Assembly (NCBI GenBank): GCA_021199355.1
Contig: JAJQIF010000009.1
Coordinates: forward strand, 175,692-239,691
DNA from: Oscillospiraceae bacterium
Lineage (GTDB): Bacteria; Bacillota; Clostridia; Oscillospirales; Ruminococcaceae
Direction of reading: 5' to 3'
DNA: 64,000 nt
The notes below the pieces were generated by a model. The model was given only the letters and a program-made list of their open reading frames with translations, was not told the DNA's origin and searched no databases. Of this stretch, positions 60,234 through 64,000 are shown in pieces (within the stretch, counting starts at the first letter, position 1; the number at the start of each line of letters is the position of its first letter). A program made the position numbers and the translations under genes.

Positions 60234-61628
60234 ATGGTATTCTCAAGCGTAGAATTTCTTTTTTACTTTTTGCCGGTGGCAATTCTTCTCTGTTGCGCCG
60301 TGCCGATGAAGTTCAAGAACCCCATGCTCGCACTCACGGGGCTTGTTTTCTATGCGTGGGGAGAGCCGGTTTATGTCGTCGTCCTGATAATAACCTCTAT
60401 AATCAACTATGTCGCCGGTCTTCTGATGCCGAAATTTCCGGGGAAGCGCAAGCTCGTCCTCGTTCTTTCGATAATCCTTGATCTGGCGATTCTTTTCACA
60501 TTCAAATACACTTCTTTCGCCATCGCAACTATTAATTCTGTTTTCAGTCTGTCCATACCCGACCCGGGACTTCCGCTACCGATTGGCATCTCGTTCTTCA
60601 CATTCCAGAGCATGTCCTATACTATCGACGTTTATCGAGGCACAAGCAAGCCGCAACGAAATTTCGTCAGCTTCTTCGCCTATATCGCCATGTTCCCGCA
60701 GATAGTGGCGGGTCCCATCGTCAAGTATCAGGACGTTGAGGGACAGCTTAATCAGCGCACCGTAACCCTTTCGAAGTTCTCCGAGGGCGTGACAATCTTC
60801 GTCATCGGTCTTGCGAAGAAGGTCCTCCTTGCCAACAACATCGGCACTGTCTGGTCGCAGATCAAGGCTATGGACTATTCCGAAATGCCGGTGCTCACGG
60901 CGTGGATCGGCATCATCTCCTTCACGTTCCAGATTTACTTCGACTTCTCCGGCTATTCGGACATGGCAATCGGACTCGGCAAGATGCTCGGCTTCGACTT
61001 TATGGAAAACTTCAACCTGCCGTACCTCTCAAAATCCGTTTCCGAGTTCTGGCGCAGGTGGCACATCAGCCTCGGCTCGTGGTTCCGCGAATATGTTTAT
61101 TTTCCCCTCGGCGGGAGCAGGGAAGGAACCTTCAAGACCGTCCGCAACCTTCTCATCGTCTGGCTTCTCACCGGCTTATGGCACGGCGCAAGCTGGAACT
61201 TCGTCCTCTGGGGCTTATGGTTCGGCGTGCTTATCGTCATCGAACACCTCGGCTTCTCGAAAATACTTAAGAAGCTCCCGAAGCCGGTTTCGTGGCTCTA
61301 CACCATGCTCGCCGTGGTAATCGGCTGGGTGTTCTTCGATACGGATTCCCTCGCCCTCGGTGTGCAGTACCTCGGCGCCATGTTCGGCGCGGGCGGAAGC
61401 TTCATCACCTCGCAGGCAACGGCGCTCCTCTCCGAGGCGGCAATCCCTCTTGCATTCTGCCTCTTCTTCTCGTCGGGAGCTACCGGCAACTATATCTCCC
61501 GCCTCGGCGGCAAGGATTCGAAGGTTGTGATGGCTATCACTCCCGTCCTGACCGCCGCTCTTCTCATAGCCTGCACAGCTTATCTCGTCAACTCGAGCTA
61601 CAATCCGTTTTTATACTTCAACTTCTGA
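60234..61628 (+). CDS. MBOAT-family O-acyltransferase (AlgI-like)
   Basis: A 464-residue membrane protein with about eleven helices. The family signature covers PIGISFFTFQSMSYTIDVYR, FPQIVAGPIVKY, FRFWRRWHIS-like FWRRWHISLGSWFREYVYFP, and LTGLWHGASWNF with the catalytic histidine. AlgI-type enzymes move an acetyl group across the membrane to decorate exported or wall polysaccharides. The next gene encodes the extracellular DHHW partner. It starts 6 bases after the Toprim gene. Confidence 0.93.
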   Translation: MVFSSVEFLFYFLPVAILLCCAVPMKFKNPMLALTGLVFYAWGEPVYVVVLIITSIINYVAGLLMPKFPGKRKLVLVLSIILDLAILFTFKYTSFAIATINSVFSLSIPDPGLPLPIGISFFTFQSMSYTIDVYRGTSKPQRNFVSFFAYIAMFPQIVAGPIVKYQDVEGQLNQRTVTLSKFSEGVTIFVIGLAKKVLLANNIGTVWSQIKAMDYSEMPVLTAWIGIISFTFQIYFDFSGYSDMAIGLGKMLGFDFMENFNLPYLSKSVSEFWRRWHISLGSWFREYVYFPLGGSREGTFKTVRNLLIVWLLTGLWHGASWNFVLWGLWFGVLIVIEHLGFSKILKKLPKPVSWLYTMLAVVIGWVFFDTDSLALGVQYLGAMFGAGGSFITSQATALLSEAAIPLAFCLFFSSGATGNYISRLGGKDSKVVMAITPVLTAALLIACTAYLVNSSYNPFLYFNF

Positions 61629-61650
61629 TGAAATGGAGGCGCAACTCACG

Positions 61651-62787
61651 ATGAAAAAAGTCACCCAGATTCTAAATATCGTCGTTTTCCTCGGCTTTCT
61701 GGTCATCCTTGCCATGGTTTCATTGGTTGTGCCCGAGGACGACTTCTCCGAAACGGAAAACCGCTACCTTGCGGACATGCCCGATTTCTCCGCCTCCGAC
61801 TGGTTCTCGGGGGACTATGCTGAGGACCTGACCGACTGGCTCGACGACCACTTCGCCATGCGCACAAAGTGGATTTCCCTTCACACAAGCCTCGAGCTCT
61901 TCCAGGGGAGAAGCGAGGTCAACGGCATTTATATCGCCGACGACCGTCTCCTTGAGCTCACCGACGAAATCGACTATAGTGTCGTCGACAACTCCCTCGA
62001 AGCTATATCGTATCTCAGCAACCTCTCCGACACCCCCGTCTATGTCATGATTGTTCCGACCGCAGCCGAAATCTATTCGGACGAAGTCGACTACACCGAG
62101 AAAAAAGTCAGTCAGCGGGAGCTCATCAGCTATGCCTACTCCTATCTTCAGGAAAACTCCTCCGCCGAGCCGATTGACGTCTACAGCGTCCTCTATTCCT
62201 CCCGCGAAGAGTACATCTACTACCGCACCGACCACCACTGGACCTCGACAGGGGCATACCTTGCCTACATCTCCGCCGCCGACGTCATGGGCTACACCGC
62301 TTCGACCCTCGACAAGTTCGACGTCCGTTATGCCTCGCACAGCTTCTACGGCTCGCTCCACTCGAGCGTCCTCTACAGCGGCATCGAGCCCGACACCATC
62401 GAGTTTTACCTGAGCAACGCCCGCACGGTTTCGAAAGTCTCCACAGACGAAGAGGGGAACACCGTTTATTCAAGCGTCTTCGACGAAAGCTATCTCTCAA
62501 GAAAAGACAAATATCTCTGCTACCTCGGCGAGAACGTCGGAAAGACAGAGGTCGTCTCCGACGCGACCGGCGGCAAGCTCCTCGTCATCAAGGACTCCTA
62601 TGCCAACTGCTTCGTCCCGTTCCTTGCCGAGAACTACTCCGACATCACCGTCCTTGACCTTCGTTACCTCACGAACCCCACCGCCTCCATCGGCGACCTC
62701 GGGGACTACGACGCCGTCCTCATCCTCTACAACGCCCAGAACTTCGCCGAGGACACCAACCTTCCCAAGCTGAAGCTTGTTAGCTGA
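61651..62787 (+). CDS. DHHW-family protein, partner of the MBOAT acyltransferase
   Basis: A 378-residue protein with an N-terminal membrane anchor (ILNIVVFLGFLVILAMVSLV) and an extracytoplasmic AlgX/DltD-like SGNH domain. Diagnostic parts are the TENRYLADMPDFS segment, WLDDHFAMRTKWI, YYRTDHHWTSTGAYLAY (the DHHW motif) and LLVIKDSYANCFVPFL (serine nucleophile). It should take the acyl group from the MBOAT protein and put it on a surface polymer. GGAGG 11 bases upstream favours ATG 61651 over ATG 61633. Confidence 0.9.
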   Translation: MKKVTQILNIVVFLGFLVILAMVSLVVPEDDFSETENRYLADMPDFSASDWFSGDYAEDLTDWLDDHFAMRTKWISLHTSLELFQGRSEVNGIYIADDRLLELTDEIDYSVVDNSLEAISYLSNLSDTPVYVMIVPTAAEIYSDEVDYTEKKVSQRELISYAYSYLQENSSAEPIDVYSVLYSSREEYIYYRTDHHWTSTGAYLAYISAADVMGYTASTLDKFDVRYASHSFYGSLHSSVLYSGIEPDTIEFYLSNARTVSKVSTDEEGNTVYSSVFDESYLSRKDKYLCYLGENVGKTEVVSDATGGKLLVIKDSYANCFVPFLAENYSDITVLDLRYLTNPTASIGDLGDYDAVLILYNAQNFAEDTNLPKLKLVS

Positions 62788-62852
62788 AGCTGATTAGCAC
62801 AGGCTAATAAACAGGCTTTTTCAAAAAATTTGCAAATCCGACCAAAAAGCGC

Positions 62853-62989
62853 TTGACAAACATGCTTTTGTATGTTACAATAATCCCAGAAACCACCCGA
62901 GCCCAACCCCCATCCACCCAACAAAAGCTTCGTGCTTGGAGGCGACCCAGAACAATTCCTCCTTCACGAAAAGTAAGGAGGCGTTTTTT
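62853..62989 (+). promoter_or_regulatory. Promoter and structured leader of the secreted-protein gene
   Basis: TTGACA (62853-62858) and TACAAT (62876-62881) are 17 bases apart. In the C-rich leader CCTCCTT (62958-62964) can pair with AAGGAGG (62975-62981), which is the ribosome-binding site and is followed by CGTTTTTT. Alternatively CCTCC and CAC can pair with GGAGG (62938-62942) and GTG (62932-62934) upstream. The two folds exclude each other, so this looks like a switch that hides or frees the start. Confidence 0.65.
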
Positions 62990-64000
62990 ATGGCAAAAAA
63001 GCTTTTATCTATTGTACTTGCAATTACAATGGCAGTATGTCTGCTACCCACCAATACGTTTGCGCATGTATACTACGGCGGCACAATCAGTTCTGATGTT
63101 GAGGAAAGAGAGGATACTATCCTCTTGAATGCCGATACAACGATAGCGGAAGGCGTAACTTTTGCATTAACACTTTCAGCTTATCAGCATATAGAATTAC
63201 ATGGGTATACTCTAACAAACTATGGAACGATAACAACAGCTTATTCAACCAACGAGTTTGATGGAGGCACATTTTATAATTACGGCGTATGTGAAATCAC
63301 AGGTTTTTATAAGGTTACCGTATATGACCTAACGCTAAGTTCTATCGCCCTGTCCTCTGGCTCGATTTCTGGATTTTCGGCGGGCACACGGGCATATTCC
63401 GTGACGGTAGACAACAGCGTGACAAGCATTGACATTACGCCGACGCTAAACACAGGAACAGGCGTAAAATCTATGACCGTAAATGGTGTGACAGCAACAA
63501 GTGGAGTTGCATCAACTGTCAGCTTGAATGTTGGCGAGAATACTATTCCTATTGTTATAACTGCTGACGACGGGAGCGATACAGCGAATACTTACACCCT
63601 GACAGTTACGAGGGCGAGCGCAGTAGATTATACCATTAGTAATGCGCTTTTTGTCAGTGCTGGAACCTTGGGAATAAGTCAGGATATGTTACAGTGGAGT
63701 AATGTAGATGCACCCGGGGGATATAAGCTTGAGATATACACTGAATCAGGAACACAGGTTTATAGTGGCACTTTAACAAATAATTATACTCCTGCATCCG
63801 AAGTGTTGACTACATCCGGCAGTTACTACTTTATAGTTTATGCTTTGGATACAAGCAAAAATGTACTTTCTGGAAAACAATCAAGCACTTTTACATTTAC
63901 GCATACGCACAGCTTGACGCATGTAGAAGCACAAGCGGAGACTTGCACAGATGACGGAAACAGTGAATACTGGTACTGCTCTAGTTGCGGGAAGTATTTC
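62990..64000 (+). CDS. Large secreted protein with cadherin-like beta-sandwich domain (partial)
   Basis: An open frame of 337 codons reaches the window end without a stop. It begins with a signal peptide (MAKKLLSIVLAITMAVCLLP, then TNTFAH). Residues of about 30-115 are a beta-rich region (TILLNADTTIAEGVTFALTL, IELHGYTLTNYG). Residues of about 118-207 form a cadherin-like beta-sandwich domain (YSVTVDNSVTSIDITPTL; TVSLNVGENTIPIVIT; NTYTLTVTRAS). A fibronectin-like unit follows, and a Cys-containing repeat (THTHSLTHVEAQAETC, SEYWYCSSCGKYF) common in clostridial surface proteins begins at the end. Confidence 0.85.
   Translation, partial: MAKKLLSIVLAITMAVCLLPTNTFAHVYYGGTISSDVEEREDTILLNADTTIAEGVTFALTLSAYQHIELHGYTLTNYGTITTAYSTNEFDGGTFYNYGVCEITGFYKVTVYDLTLSSIALSSGSISGFSAGTRAYSVTVDNSVTSIDITPTLNTGTGVKSMTVNGVTATSGVASTVSLNVGENTIPIVITADDGSDTANTYTLTVTRASAVDYTISNALFVSAGTLGISQDMLQWSNVDAPGGYKLEIYTESGTQVYSGTLTNNYTPASEVLTTSGSYYFIVYALDTSKNVLSGKQSSTFTFTHTHSLTHVEAQAETCTDDGNSEYWYCSSCGKYF

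Overview
The window reads as a chromosomal segment of a Gram-positive anaerobe of class Clostridia, most likely Oscillospiraceae/Ruminococcus-like. Supporting signs are glutamine synthetase type III, a fused Amt-PII protein, T-box control of asparagine synthetase, class B sortases, a SpoIID-type protein, strong AGGAGG ribosome-binding sites and TTGACA/TATAAT promoters. Assignments come from motif recognition by eye; no database search was run.

Layout. 1-3 kb: the 3' end of a nicotinate phosphoribosyltransferase gene, two membrane proteins, tRNA-Gly and tRNA-Arg, a membrane-anchored XRE regulator and a Nudix hydrolase. 3-6 kb: a large M16C peptidase (minus strand). 6-10.6 kb: an uncharacterised protein, a LysR regulator and a methionine ABC importer (metQ-metN-metI); MetQ has its two lobes in swapped order. 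10.7-12 kb: a YhbD-type regulator and a bactofilin-like protein under a large operator. 12-18 kb: nitrogen assimilation (glnN behind a terminator, amt-PII fusion, asnB behind an Asn T-box that lacks a terminator). 18-31.5 kb: mostly minus-strand housekeeping and envelope genes (two C39-like proteins, lipoprotein, nnrD, acpS, FabG-like reductase, transglutaminase, SpoIID/LytB protein, two class B sortases, cinA, thiI with a cysteine desulfurase), then hemW.

31.83-50.38 kb is a mobile element of about 18.5 kb, more AT-rich than its surroundings. It carries a Y-family polymerase, small lipoproteins, a secreted cysteine-peptidase-like protein, a phage tail/lysis module without head genes, an AAA/PD-(D/E)XK ATPase and two tandem large serine recombinases. 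It splits an XRE regulator gene: the first 35 codons lie at its left edge and the rest at its right edge, joined in frame by a shared TGGGA. Just inside the right edge it carries an intact, very similar copy of that gene.

51-64 kb returns to host-like sequence: an ABC exporter behind a palindromic operator, a cysteine desulfurase with RNase HI, a serine hydrolase, release factor 2, a lipoprotein, DNA polymerase III delta, an RNase M5-like Toprim protein, an MBOAT acyltransferase with a DHHW protein, and the start of a large secreted protein.

The most unusual observations are the circularly permuted MetQ, the element that splits its target gene while carrying a replacement copy, and the apparently translational T-box in front of asnB.
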